Assembly: GCA_041398785.1 (NCBI GenBank)
Contig: JAWKUA010000025.1
Span: 1 to 64,000, forward strand
Reading direction: 5' to 3'
Length of the DNA stretch: 64,000 bases
DNA from: Planctomycetaceae bacterium
Lineage (GTDB): Bacteria > Planctomycetota > Planctomycetia > Planctomycetales > Planctomycetaceae
Below are positions 43,767-51,372 of the stretch, one piece after another. Made by a program: the position numbers and the translations under genes. Each line of letters begins with the position of its first letter. Position 1 is the stretch's first letter. The notes below the pieces were generated by a model. That model had not been told where the DNA came from. It searched no databases and was given only the letters and a program-made list of their open reading frames with translations.

Positions 43767-44017
43767 TTCAGCTCTCCCTCAGTTTTCGTTGATTCGGATA
43801 CGCAGGCGTTGCATTCACTTCCTGTCCGCTCGAACGGCCATTTCCGTCGAACGTACCGGTATTTTCCGCGATCGCGTCGGGCGGTTGCGTGGAATTAAGC
43901 AGAAAACACGAAAAGTGACCGCTGCCTGAACATGGTCGCGCGGCACGCGCCTGCGAATGCGGGTGGACGCAGCGAATGACGGACGCAGGCGACCGCTGCA
44001 CCACGAATCCTCGCCGG

Positions 44018-44377
44018 CTATTCTGTGGCGATGGCGTCTTCACACAGATCCTGCGGACAGGCCTGAAACCAGACCCGCACAAGGTCGGGCAGGCTGCCGG
44101 CTCCGAGTTTCTTCGAGAGGCGGCTTCTGTGTTTTTCCACTGTCTTCGCGCTGATCCGCAGCTCATACGCGATCGACTTGTTGGGCAGTCCGGCGACCAC
44201 CAGCCTCAATACATCGAACTCCCGGGCGGAAAGCTGTTCCAGGCGGCTGATGGCCTGAGTTTGAACCTTCAGAAGCAGAGGAATACTGATTTCCGGCGGA
44301 GGACTCAGCAATGTTGTGTTGCCGGTTTCCCCTGCTTCTGCCGACGCTGTTTCCGTCCAGTCATTTACCGTGCTCAC
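44018..44377 (-). CDS. LuxR-type HTH regulator, short
   Basis: The 119-residue protein has a low-complexity N-terminus and a GerE/LuxR helix-turn-helix domain (LEQLSAREFDVLRLVVAGLP, then NKSIAYELRISAKTVEKHRS), with the recognition helix in ISAKTVEKHRSRLSKKLG. There is no receiver or ligand-binding domain, so its activity must be controlled by expression level, by a partner or not at all. It lies 251 bases upstream of hcp and downstream of a PAS-LuxR gene. The location makes the type VI genes a plausible target. A missing N-terminal domain could also mean an eroded response regulator, though no receiver remnant is visible upstream. Confidence 0.85.
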   Translation of the reverse strand: MSTVNDWTETASAEAGETGNTTLLSPPPEISIPLLLKVQTQAISRLEQLSAREFDVLRLVVAGLPNKSIAYELRISAKTVEKHRSRLSKKLGAGSLPDLVRVWFQACPQDLCEDAIATE

Positions 44378-44573
44378 CTGGCCCTGTCCTTTCTTTGTAC
44401 TCTGTCATTCCGGAAACCCACACGGGCAGACTTCTGAGTCTGCGTGCTCACCCGGTTAGCCGTTCGGCGAGTCTAGGGCGGCGCAGGTGTACATGCATGA
44501 CGGGTTTCCGACATGGCGTTCCGATTCGCCGCGATCAGCGCGAAGGCGGCTTCGGACGAGGAAACCGGTCAGG

Positions 44574-45215
44574 TCAGTCGTCGTTCGTTCGCCAGCGATG
44601 CAATCGCGGAAGCCGGGCGTCCTCCACGTCAAGCCCCGCGACCTGCACGATTCGAGCGGCGTCCGCGATGGAGTTGATGTTCAGCTTGCGAGCGATATCC
44701 GACCGATATCGCTCCACAGTTCGCTGAGCCACGCCAAGTTGGCGAGCCACCGTCTTCTGAGGTACACCGTGGCCGATCAGGGCCAGAACTTCCAGTTCCC
44801 GCCGTGTCAGCGAATCGAGCGGACCAAGGTCCACAAGCTGTGAATCGATCAACTGGTACTGCCGGTCGTCCGCGACTTCCTCCAGCGACTGCCGCGTGAC
44901 GGCCAGCACGCGGGGCTTGCGGTCTTCGACGGGCTGCATCGGCCAGATCATGGCTTCCGTGTGGCGTCCGCCGCGAATATGGCGGATGACGACGGGTTTG
45001 CCGGAATCCACCACTGTGCGAATCGCGGGCATTCGTTCGGCGGCGAACTCCGGTCCCTCGATTTCTTCGATCGTCATGCCGACCGGATTGAAATTGTCGC
45101 CATAGTAAATCTGGCGAGACTGTTCGTTGCAGAACAGAACCAGTCCGTCGACATCAATGATCAGAATGCCGACTCCGGGCTGGCTCTTCAGAATCAACCA
45201 AAACTCGTCATGCAT
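44574..45215 (-). CDS. PAS-domain LuxR-type regulator
   Basis: The 213-residue protein has a PAS-like sensor domain (residues 1-115: GVGILIIDVDGLVLFCNEQS, GDNFNPVGMTIEEIEGPEF, VIRHIRGGRHTEAM) followed by a LuxR-type helix-turn-helix domain (LDSLTRRELEVLALIGHGVP, recognition helix in VAQRTVERYRSDIARKL). It probably senses a small ligand, redox state or a protein partner in the cytosol and binds DNA as a dimer. It is 24 bases downstream of the candidate effector gene, so the two are likely co-transcribed, and it precedes the second LuxR-type gene. It is a good candidate regulator of the type VI genes downstream. Confidence 0.87.
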   Translation of the reverse strand: MHDEFWLILKSQPGVGILIIDVDGLVLFCNEQSRQIYYGDNFNPVGMTIEEIEGPEFAAERMPAIRTVVDSGKPVVIRHIRGGRHTEAMIWPMQPVEDRKPRVLAVTRQSLEEVADDRQYQLIDSQLVDLGPLDSLTRRELEVLALIGHGVPQKTVARQLGVAQRTVERYRSDIARKLNINSIADAARIVQVAGLDVEDARLPRLHRWRTNDD

Positions 45216-45239
45216 GGCGGGCGATTCCGGCCGCGAAAA

Positions 45240-46304
45240 TTACCACGTCTCCACAAGCTGTCCGACGTTATCGAACTTCATTGTGCCTTTTACCGGCTTT
45301 TGAAGGTACTGAGCCAGCTTTTCGGGGGTTGCCGGGATCCGTTCGTGGTGCCAGTGCGAAAATTCGCCCTTGCCGGCACCCTGCTGCAGTTCGTTGACCA
45401 TGCGGTTGTGATCGGCCGGCGACATCGTGCGACCGCCTCCCTGAGCGACTCCGGCGCGCGTCGAAGTGCTGCCAAGCGTGTTGTGCGTGCGGCGGAATCC
45501 GGACGCCTGTCGCTGGATATCGCCGGGGCTGACGGGCAGACCGCTTTTTGTTTTTGAAAACCGCTGAGTGACTCCGCCGCCGAATTTTCGGTCCACCCGG
45601 ATCGCTTCGAAGTACTGCTTGCCGCCATCGACAACGCGGCGGATGTAGATGTCGCTGTTTTCCGTCGTCTTCTTAGCGCTGTGTGTGCCGGACTTGATCT
45701 GCACAAAGCCCTTCTTCGCCAGTTCGGCCAGCAGCGAATCTTCGGCGACCGGCCCCGGACGTTTTCGAAGCTGCCTTGGATTCTTCAGAGGAGGCAGTTG
45801 CATCGCCTGCAGAAAACCGGCCTTCAGGTTGCCGGGCAACGACTGCATGGCTCGCGTGACCGGCCCGGAGACACTGGAGGATCCCTTCAGGAAGCGCCCA
45901 AGGTCATCGCGAATCTGCCTCAGTCCATCGGGCAATGATCCGACGGGGACATCATCCAGCAGCGACTTCAGCTTCTTCAGAGCCGGGCGGATTTCATCGG
46001 CGAACTTCGCGTCGGACTTCGCCAACTCGATCGCCCGACGGATTGTACGAGAATATTTCGGTATTTTCCCCAGCTTGGCGAAATCCCCCACGTACGGCAG
46101 AATGCTGGCGGCGCTCAGCACCGCACCCCACCAATCACCGCGTCCCACGGAAATCAGCGCGTTGGAACCGTCGGCGAACGGAGTGGGTTCGAAGATTCCC
46201 ACGATGTCGAGCACGAACTGGGTGATATCCAGAACCAGTTCGCGCTTTTCGCTGTCGCCGCTCTGACTGTTTCCGGCGCCCGTGGAAGCGTCTGTTGATG
46301 ACAT
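45240..46304 (-). CDS. candidate polymorphic-toxin-type effector
   Basis: The 354-residue protein has no signal peptide. Residues about 25-85 (IVGIFEPTPFADGSNALISV, then GDWWGAVLSAASILPYVGD) resemble the pre-toxin segment found before C-terminal toxin domains in polymorphic toxins, with the pattern D/P-x-x-DG-x-NA...GD...A..S..P.GD. The remaining part is basic and ends in a compact domain with HTHNTLG-like and SHWHHERIP motifs (RMVNELQQGAGKGEFSHWHH), whose histidines suggest a nuclease-like active site. The toxin family is not recognised. It lies in a type VI tube/tip locus, which supports an effector role. No obvious immunity gene follows: the next gene, 24 bases away, is a PAS-LuxR regulator. 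Confidence 0.68.
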   Translation of the reverse strand: MSSTDASTGAGNSQSGDSEKRELVLDITQFVLDIVGIFEPTPFADGSNALISVGRGDWWGAVLSAASILPYVGDFAKLGKIPKYSRTIRRAIELAKSDAKFADEIRPALKKLKSLLDDVPVGSLPDGLRQIRDDLGRFLKGSSSVSGPVTRAMQSLPGNLKAGFLQAMQLPPLKNPRQLRKRPGPVAEDSLLAELAKKGFVQIKSGTHSAKKTTENSDIYIRRVVDGGKQYFEAIRVDRKFGGGVTQRFSKTKSGLPVSPGDIQRQASGFRRTHNTLGSTSTRAGVAQGGGRTMSPADHNRMVNELQQGAGKGEFSHWHHERIPATPEKLAQYLQKPVKGTMKFDNVGQLVETW

Positions 46305-46439
46305 GCCGTTACTTCCGAAGCCCTGACCAACAAGATTCGTTCACGAAACAGAATGGCGTCTTCACACCGTTACGTCCGCCATTCTGCAAAACCTATCCCG
46401 TGAGTCAGCGGTAATCCGGCAATTTCCCGAAAGCAGTGG

Positions 46440-48203
46440 TCAGCCGCCTCGCTTCTTCATCCGCACAATCCCATCCCAGTCCGCCGGAGCCGTGCGGTCG
46501 TGCTGAGTAATCAGCATGGCCAGATAATCCTGAGCACGATCATCCGCCGGCATTCCGTGCAGGTGCCGCCAGGCCGTCGCCCAGTCGCCGTGAATGAAGC
46601 AGTCCAGGCCCTTTTCGAATGCGGCCAGGTGCCGCTCAGTCAGTTGGGGAAGCTGGGATTCCGGCGGCACCAGTTCACTGACAAACAACGACCGGTCCAT
46701 TCCGTAAGGAAGAACCTGCAGCAGGCGTCGCACACGGCCTTCCGACGGGTCCATGCGTTCACGTACCAGTTGCTCCAGGTGTTCGTCGATCAGGATCGGG
46801 ACGTGCAGTTCCCGCGTCATGCCTTCCAGCCGGCTGGCGAGATTCACGACGGGGCCGAAGACCGTGACCTTGACCATGTCGCTGGTCCCGATCTTGCCGG
46901 CAACGGCGCGTCCGTGAGCGATTCCGATGCTGGTTTCGAAGTCTGCCAGCGGATGACCGTGCTCGGCATGTGCCCGCGCAAACTCTTCGCGAATCGCCAG
47001 CGCCGCTCGACAGGCGTTCAGAGGGGCTTCGTCCGACGATATCGGCCAGCCCCAGAACCCCAGAGCCGCGTCTCCCTGAAAGTCGCCGGTGACTCCGCCA
47101 AACCTCAAAATCTGGTGCGTCATGACTCCCAGAGCCAGGCTGACACGTTCCAGCAGTCCGGTCAGGTTGTCGGCCTGCTCTTCGGCCCGATGACTAAATC
47201 CTCGCAGGTCGCAAAACAAAACGCTGACGTCACATTCGCGGGGTTCCAGCATCGACGTGTCCAGATCTCCGCCCAAAGCCTCCAGCACCGGCGGAGAAAA
47301 GAACTGCCGCAGTCCCGACTGCTGACGTTCCAGTTGCCGCTGCCGCAGCAATGAACCGACGATGTCCGCGATGAATTCCGTGAACTTGATGTCGGCGTGC
47401 AGTCGCTGTTCGTTTGTCTGAGCACCTTCCACCGGACTGCGTCCCGTGACATAGAACGCTCGATCCAGAGTCACGTCCGGGAACGGCGTGCAGTAGGCCC
47501 AGTTGAACCCGGCGTGCTGCGTATAGCGGCTGTCTGTGGCGGCCGATTCGTCCCACACGTGCAGAATCGTTCGCTGCTGATCGATCGCGTTCGTCACCAG
47601 CCGCGTGCTTGGCTGAATCGAACCGGCCGCTTCGAATCGCCGCTCCTGATGCAGAACCACCGGCTTTCCGGACGATTCCTTCACGGCAACGATCGCAACG
47701 CCTTCGGCATTTCGCACGCCGGCCAGCAGCAGATTCGCCAGCCGCACAAACAGGTCGCGTTCAATCCCCGATTCGCGGATCACTGCCGGCAGGCTGGTCA
47801 GAACTTCGATGCGTTTGTCGGCGTCGTCGTAGCGGACTCGCTGCAGTTGCTGCCGGTCAATCGACATCTGCTGAATGGCCGGGCTGCCGGGTGAATCGCT
47901 TTGAGTCACCTGCTGCAGTTCGAATCGCGATTCTCCGATCACGAATGACTGGCCCGGCCGCAGCGTGACTTTCTGCACATCGCGACCGTCGACGAACACC
48001 GGATTTGACGCCGACTGATGCTGTGTCAGCCGCACACCGTCTTCCGTCGATGCCAGTTGAACGTGGTGGCGGGAGATGCGTTCGTCCCAGGTGGCGGCGA
48101 TTTCGTTGTCGTCGGATCGACCCAGACCATAGGTTTTGCCGTCGGCCAGCAAGAACTGACGATCCAACTGCCGACCATGATGAAACGCGAGCAACCGGTG
48201 CAT
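46440..48203 (-). CDS. FHA-GAF-class III nucleotide cyclase
   Basis: The protein of about 587 residues has a canonical N-terminal FHA domain (YGLGRSDDNEIAATW, ISRHHVQL, NPVFVDGRDV), a GAF domain at about 135-310 and a class III cyclase domain at about 330-500: FCDLRGFSH, GDFQGDAALGFWGWP, ETSIGIAHGRAVAG and KVTVFGPVVNLASRLEG. As in the paralogue at 31811, the aspartate expected in G-D-T-V-N is missing (GPVVN), so the nucleotide product is uncertain. ATG 48203 (MHRLLAFHH) is preferred to 48236. It is upstream of the type VI genes on the same strand, so FHA-mediated phosphosignalling to that locus is possible. Both regulatory and catalytic domains look intact. Confidence 0.9.
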   Translation of the reverse strand: MHRLLAFHHGRQLDRQFLLADGKTYGLGRSDDNEIAATWDERISRHHVQLASTEDGVRLTQHQSASNPVFVDGRDVQKVTLRPGQSFVIGESRFELQQVTQSDSPGSPAIQQMSIDRQQLQRVRYDDADKRIEVLTSLPAVIRESGIERDLFVRLANLLLAGVRNAEGVAIVAVKESSGKPVVLHQERRFEAAGSIQPSTRLVTNAIDQQRTILHVWDESAATDSRYTQHAGFNWAYCTPFPDVTLDRAFYVTGRSPVEGAQTNEQRLHADIKFTEFIADIVGSLLRQRQLERQQSGLRQFFSPPVLEALGGDLDTSMLEPRECDVSVLFCDLRGFSHRAEEQADNLTGLLERVSLALGVMTHQILRFGGVTGDFQGDAALGFWGWPISSDEAPLNACRAALAIREEFARAHAEHGHPLADFETSIGIAHGRAVAGKIGTSDMVKVTVFGPVVNLASRLEGMTRELHVPILIDEHLEQLVRERMDPSEGRVRRLLQVLPYGMDRSLFVSELVPPESQLPQLTERHLAAFEKGLDCFIHGDWATAWRHLHGMPADDRAQDYLAMLITQHDRTAPADWDGIVRMKKRGG

Positions 48204-48238
48204 GACGGCAATTCTACGATTCCTCTGCGCAAACAAGA

Positions 48239-48268
48239 AAGGCTGCCGCTCGACTGAGCGGCAGCCTT
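48239..48268 (-). terminator. rho-independent terminator of rplX
   Basis: A perfect 13-base-pair stem (AAGGCTGCCGCTC with GAGCGGCAGCCTT) with a four-base loop is followed on the minus strand by TCTTGTTTG. It begins about 30 bases after the rplX stop and should end that transcript before the cyclase gene. Confidence 0.85.
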
Positions 48269-48300
48269 GTTAATGTCTGCCGGAAAACGCTCAATTCCCG

Positions 48301-48636
48301 TTACTTCGCAGCGCGGGAAAGCTGCCGGATCGTGGCGCCGCTGCGCTTGGCGTAAAGTTCCTTAACGCCGTTGTTCGTCGTCCGGACGCCCACGCGAGTC
48401 GGCTTGTTGGTCTGTGGGCAGATCAGCATCACGTTCGACGCGTCGATCGCCAGCTCCAGATGCAGGCGCCCGCCCTGGGGACTCTTCGGGTGGCCTCGAC
48501 GAACATGCTTGTAGACGCGATTGACGCCTTCGACGATCAGCTTGCCCTTCGCCCGGTCGACGGACAACACGGTGCCCCGCGTTCCCGAATCGTCGCCCGA
48601 AATTACCTCGACCGTATCACCCTTGCGGATTTTCAT
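48301..48636 (-). CDS. rplX: 50S ribosomal protein L24
   Basis: The 111-residue protein matches bacterial L24: KIRKGDTVEVISGDDSGTRG (the KOW motif), VEGVNRVYKHVRR, and a C-terminal KPTRVGVRTTNNG. L24 is an early assembly initiator of the 50S subunit and normally lies in the spc operon between rplN and rplE. Here it stands alone, divergent from an aminotransferase gene and with its own terminator at 48239-48268. The sequence has no defect, so it is either the sole copy relocated from the ribosomal cluster or a paralogue; the window cannot decide. Confidence 0.95.
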   Translation of the reverse strand: MKIRKGDTVEVISGDDSGTRGTVLSVDRAKGKLIVEGVNRVYKHVRRGHPKSPQGGRLHLELAIDASNVMLICPQTNKPTRVGVRTTNNGVKELYAKRSGATIRQLSRAAK

Positions 48637-48951
48637 GTCCCTGACTCTTCACCTGAAAAACATCGCGACCGGACTCGGTCCGAAAATTTGAAGCGGGGAA
48701 GAATGACGGTTTCCCGTGGCAAAATCAAGGCCGTCGTTAATCGCAGCAACGGGAAACGGCAAGCAGGGCCGCGTCCGGAACGAAAACAGCCCGGACTTCG
48801 ACAATTCCCCAAGAACCGGCGCGACGTCGCAGCGGCCGTCGTTTCGGGAGGTTTTGGCAGCACACGCAGCGTCCCGGACATTCGGGAGCTGCAATTGTGA
48901 TCTTTGCTCGAATTCACGACGATGCCGCATCTCACGTTGGAAGCAAATCTC
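48637..48951. other. divergent intergenic region between rplX and the aminotransferase
   Basis: These 315 bases contain no supported gene. The promoter of rplX and that of the aminotransferase gene must both lie here. No RNA structure typical of ribosomal-protein autoregulation was recognised. Confidence 0.45.
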
Positions 48952-50232
48952 ATGGCCACCGTTCAGCAACCGCTAGTGCTTAGCCGTTCCGCTCAATCCG
49001 CGTCGGAGCAGGCGATTAGTTTTCTGATGCAGCAGGCTGTCGAGAACGTGGACTGCATCTCGCTGGCTGCGGGCCTTGTCGACGAAGCCACGCTGCCCGC
49101 CGACCTGGCGCGAAACACGCTGAACGGACTGCTGACGTCCGACGCGGCGGGACGAAAGGTGCTGCAGTACGGGACGACGCCCGGTCCGGACTTCCTGAGA
49201 AAGACATTCCGCAGCTACATCGCACGGCTGGACGAAAACCCCGCCGTCGAAGACGTGCCGCTGGACCGATTCGTTCTGACCACGGGGTCGCAGCAGTTGC
49301 TGGCTCTGACGTCTCGGGCATTGTTCGATCCCGGTGACATCTGCCTTGTGGCGGCTCCAACGTATTTCGTTTATCTGGGAGTGCTGGACGGCGTCGGAGC
49401 CCGGACCGTGGCGGTCCGCGCGGACGCACAGGGAATGTGCCCGGAAGATCTGGATCGCCAGCTTCAGCAGATCGACGACGAAGGCCAGCTTCATCGAGTC
49501 CGGATGGTGTATGTCGTCAGCTACTACGACAACCCGTCGGGAATCAGCGTCAGCGAAGACCGCCGCCCGGAGCTTCTGCGGATCACAAAGAAGTGGTCTC
49601 GCGATCATCGCATTCTGCTGCTGGAAGACGCCGCGTATCGTGAACTTCGCTACGACGGGCCGGTGCTGCCCAGCATCTGGTCATTCGACGACGATCACGA
49701 CACGGTGATTCTGGCTCAAACGTTTTCGAAAAGTTTCTCGCCGGGAGTACGCGTCGGGCTGGGCGTCCTGCCGGAAGACCTGGTCAAGCCGGTCTGCGAT
49801 CTGAAGGGGAATGAGGATTTCGGGTCTCCGCAACTGAACCAGCAATTGATGTCCAGCGTGCTGCAGTCTCCTGCCTACGATGAGCATCTGAAGCAGGTCA
49901 CCGGCGGTTATCGCAGAAAACGCGATACGATGCTGAACGCCGCGGACGATTTCTTTTCCGGAATCGAAGGCGTTTCGTGGGTGCATCCTCACGGAGGTCT
50001 GTACGTCTGGATGACGCTGCCGAAACACATTGCCACCGGATTTGACAGCGATCTGTTCCAGCGCGCGACGACGGTCGACAAAGTCATGTACGTGCCCGGT
50101 GAACTCAGCTACCCGCTGTCGGATGACCGGCCGAATCACCAGATGCGTCTGAGTTTCGGTGTGCAGTCAGAGAAGGGAATCCGCGAAGGCATGAAACGCC
50201 TTGCCAGCGCCGTGGCCGCCGTGGATGTCTGA
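48952..50232 (+). CDS. PLP-dependent class I/II aminotransferase, 2-aminoadipate-type
   Basis: The protein of about 426 residues is a fold-type I PLP enzyme. Landmarks are LAAGLVDEATLPAD, YGTTPGPDFLRKTF, TTGSQQLLALTSRALFDPGD, the YYDNPSG substrate/PLP region, LEDAAYRELRYDG, the PLP-lysine motif QTFSKSFSPGVRVG and RLSFGVQSEKGIREG. The pattern fits the LysN/2-aminoadipate aminotransferase group, related to the catalytic half of MocR regulators. The amino-acid specificity is uncertain. ATG 48952 (MATVQQP) is chosen because GGAAG sits eight bases upstream; the frame is open from 48904. The epmA gene follows 114 bases downstream in the same direction, without an obvious functional link. Confidence 0.88.
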   Translation: MATVQQPLVLSRSAQSASEQAISFLMQQAVENVDCISLAAGLVDEATLPADLARNTLNGLLTSDAAGRKVLQYGTTPGPDFLRKTFRSYIARLDENPAVEDVPLDRFVLTTGSQQLLALTSRALFDPGDICLVAAPTYFVYLGVLDGVGARTVAVRADAQGMCPEDLDRQLQQIDDEGQLHRVRMVYVVSYYDNPSGISVSEDRRPELLRITKKWSRDHRILLLEDAAYRELRYDGPVLPSIWSFDDDHDTVILAQTFSKSFSPGVRVGLGVLPEDLVKPVCDLKGNEDFGSPQLNQQLMSSVLQSPAYDEHLKQVTGGYRRKRDTMLNAADDFFSGIEGVSWVHPHGGLYVWMTLPKHIATGFDSDLFQRATTVDKVMYVPGELSYPLSDDRPNHQMRLSFGVQSEKGIREGMKRLASAVAAVDV

Positions 50233-50346
50233 TCGCCGGCCGCTGGCAGCCACGCGCGATGCCGAAACCAGGGCCGCGTCCGGCGCCGCTGGTTCGGAAA
50301 CATTCCGGAACGCCGCGTTTACGGTGCGGTGAAACAATTCACGCTG

Positions 50347-51348
50347 ATGCCACTGATGAACGACGATTGGCGACCCCTGTGTTCCGTCGAAACGCTGCGA
50401 ATCCGAGCGGCCATGCTGCGCGGAATGCGTCAGTTTTTTCACGACGGAGGATACCTGGAAGTCGAGACTCCCCTGCTTTCCGCGGACATCGTCGTTGACG
50501 CCCACCTGGAACCGTTTGAGATTCAAGCCGCTCCGGCGCGGCTGTTTCTGCAGACGTCACCGGAAGCGGGAATGAAGCGTTTGCTGGCGGCCGGCTGCGG
50601 GTCGATCTTTCAGATTACCAGGTCGTTTCGCCGCGATGAGTTCGGTCCGCGTCACAATCCGGAATTCACCATCGTCGAATGGTACGGAATCGGCACGTCC
50701 GCGAGCGACCAGATGCAGTTCACCGCCGACCTGATCCAGGCCGCCATCGACGAGGCCGCGCTGGATTCAGATGCCGCGGCGCGCCTGACGAAGCCGTTTT
50801 CCGTACGGACGTATGAAGACGCGTTTCGCCACGTGGTGCCTGGTTCCGTGCTGGACGCTTCCGTCGAAGACCTGCGGCAGCGCATCGCGGTTGCGGGGCT
50901 GCTTCCGAACGTTTCCTGCCTTCCGGACGACAGGGACGACCTGCTGAATCTGTTACTGGCGGAATACGTGGAACCGAAACTCGGAAGCGACAGTCCGCTG
51001 TTCCTGACCGACTACCCGGCGTCTCAGGCAGCGCTGGCGGAATTGTCCGACACCGATCATCGCGTGGCGAAACGCTTTGAGCTGTACGTTGGCGGCATCG
51101 AACTGTGCAACGGGTATCAGGAACTGACCGACGTTGCCGAACTGCGAAAGCGGGACGAAACGCAGAACGCGAGTCGAACCTGTCACGGAGTTTCTCCACT
51201 GCCGGGAGCGGCTCGCCTGATGAACGCCATGCGATACGGGCTGCCGAACTGCTCGGGAGTCGCACTGGGCTTCGATCGTCTGGTGATGGCGGCAACCGGC
51301 GCGGCATCGATCCGGGATGTCATCCCGTTTCCGATCGACGTGGCGTGA
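50347..51348 (+). CDS. epmA: EF-P lysine aminoacylase EpmA (GenX/PoxA)
   Basis: The protein of about 333 residues is a class II lysyl-tRNA-synthetase-like catalytic domain without the N-terminal anticodon-binding domain, as in EpmA. Motifs are YLEVETPLLS, FLQTSPEAGMKRLLAAG, motif 2 FRRDEFGPRHNPEFT with IVEWY, YVGGIELCNGYQEL and motif 3 GVALGFDRLVM. EpmA attaches beta-lysine to a lysine of elongation factor P, which helps translation of polyproline stretches; EpmB (a lysine 2,3-aminomutase) would supply the substrate and is not in this window. The frame is open from GTG 50329; ATG 50347 gives an N-terminus aligning in length with the E. coli protein, but no clear ribosome-binding site exists for any option. 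Confidence 0.92.
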   Translation: MPLMNDDWRPLCSVETLRIRAAMLRGMRQFFHDGGYLEVETPLLSADIVVDAHLEPFEIQAAPARLFLQTSPEAGMKRLLAAGCGSIFQITRSFRRDEFGPRHNPEFTIVEWYGIGTSASDQMQFTADLIQAAIDEAALDSDAAARLTKPFSVRTYEDAFRHVVPGSVLDASVEDLRQRIAVAGLLPNVSCLPDDRDDLLNLLLAEYVEPKLGSDSPLFLTDYPASQAALAELSDTDHRVAKRFELYVGGIELCNGYQELTDVAELRKRDETQNASRTCHGVSPLPGAARLMNAMRYGLPNCSGVALGFDRLVMAATGAASIRDVIPFPIDVA

Positions 51349-51372
51349 GTCGTCCTGCCGGTTCGGCGCCGA

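Noticed and set aside
39690..48203. Complete type VI secretion system
   Set aside because: Only tube and tip genes are present; no TssB/C, TssE/F/G/K, TssJ/L/M or ClpV gene is in the window.
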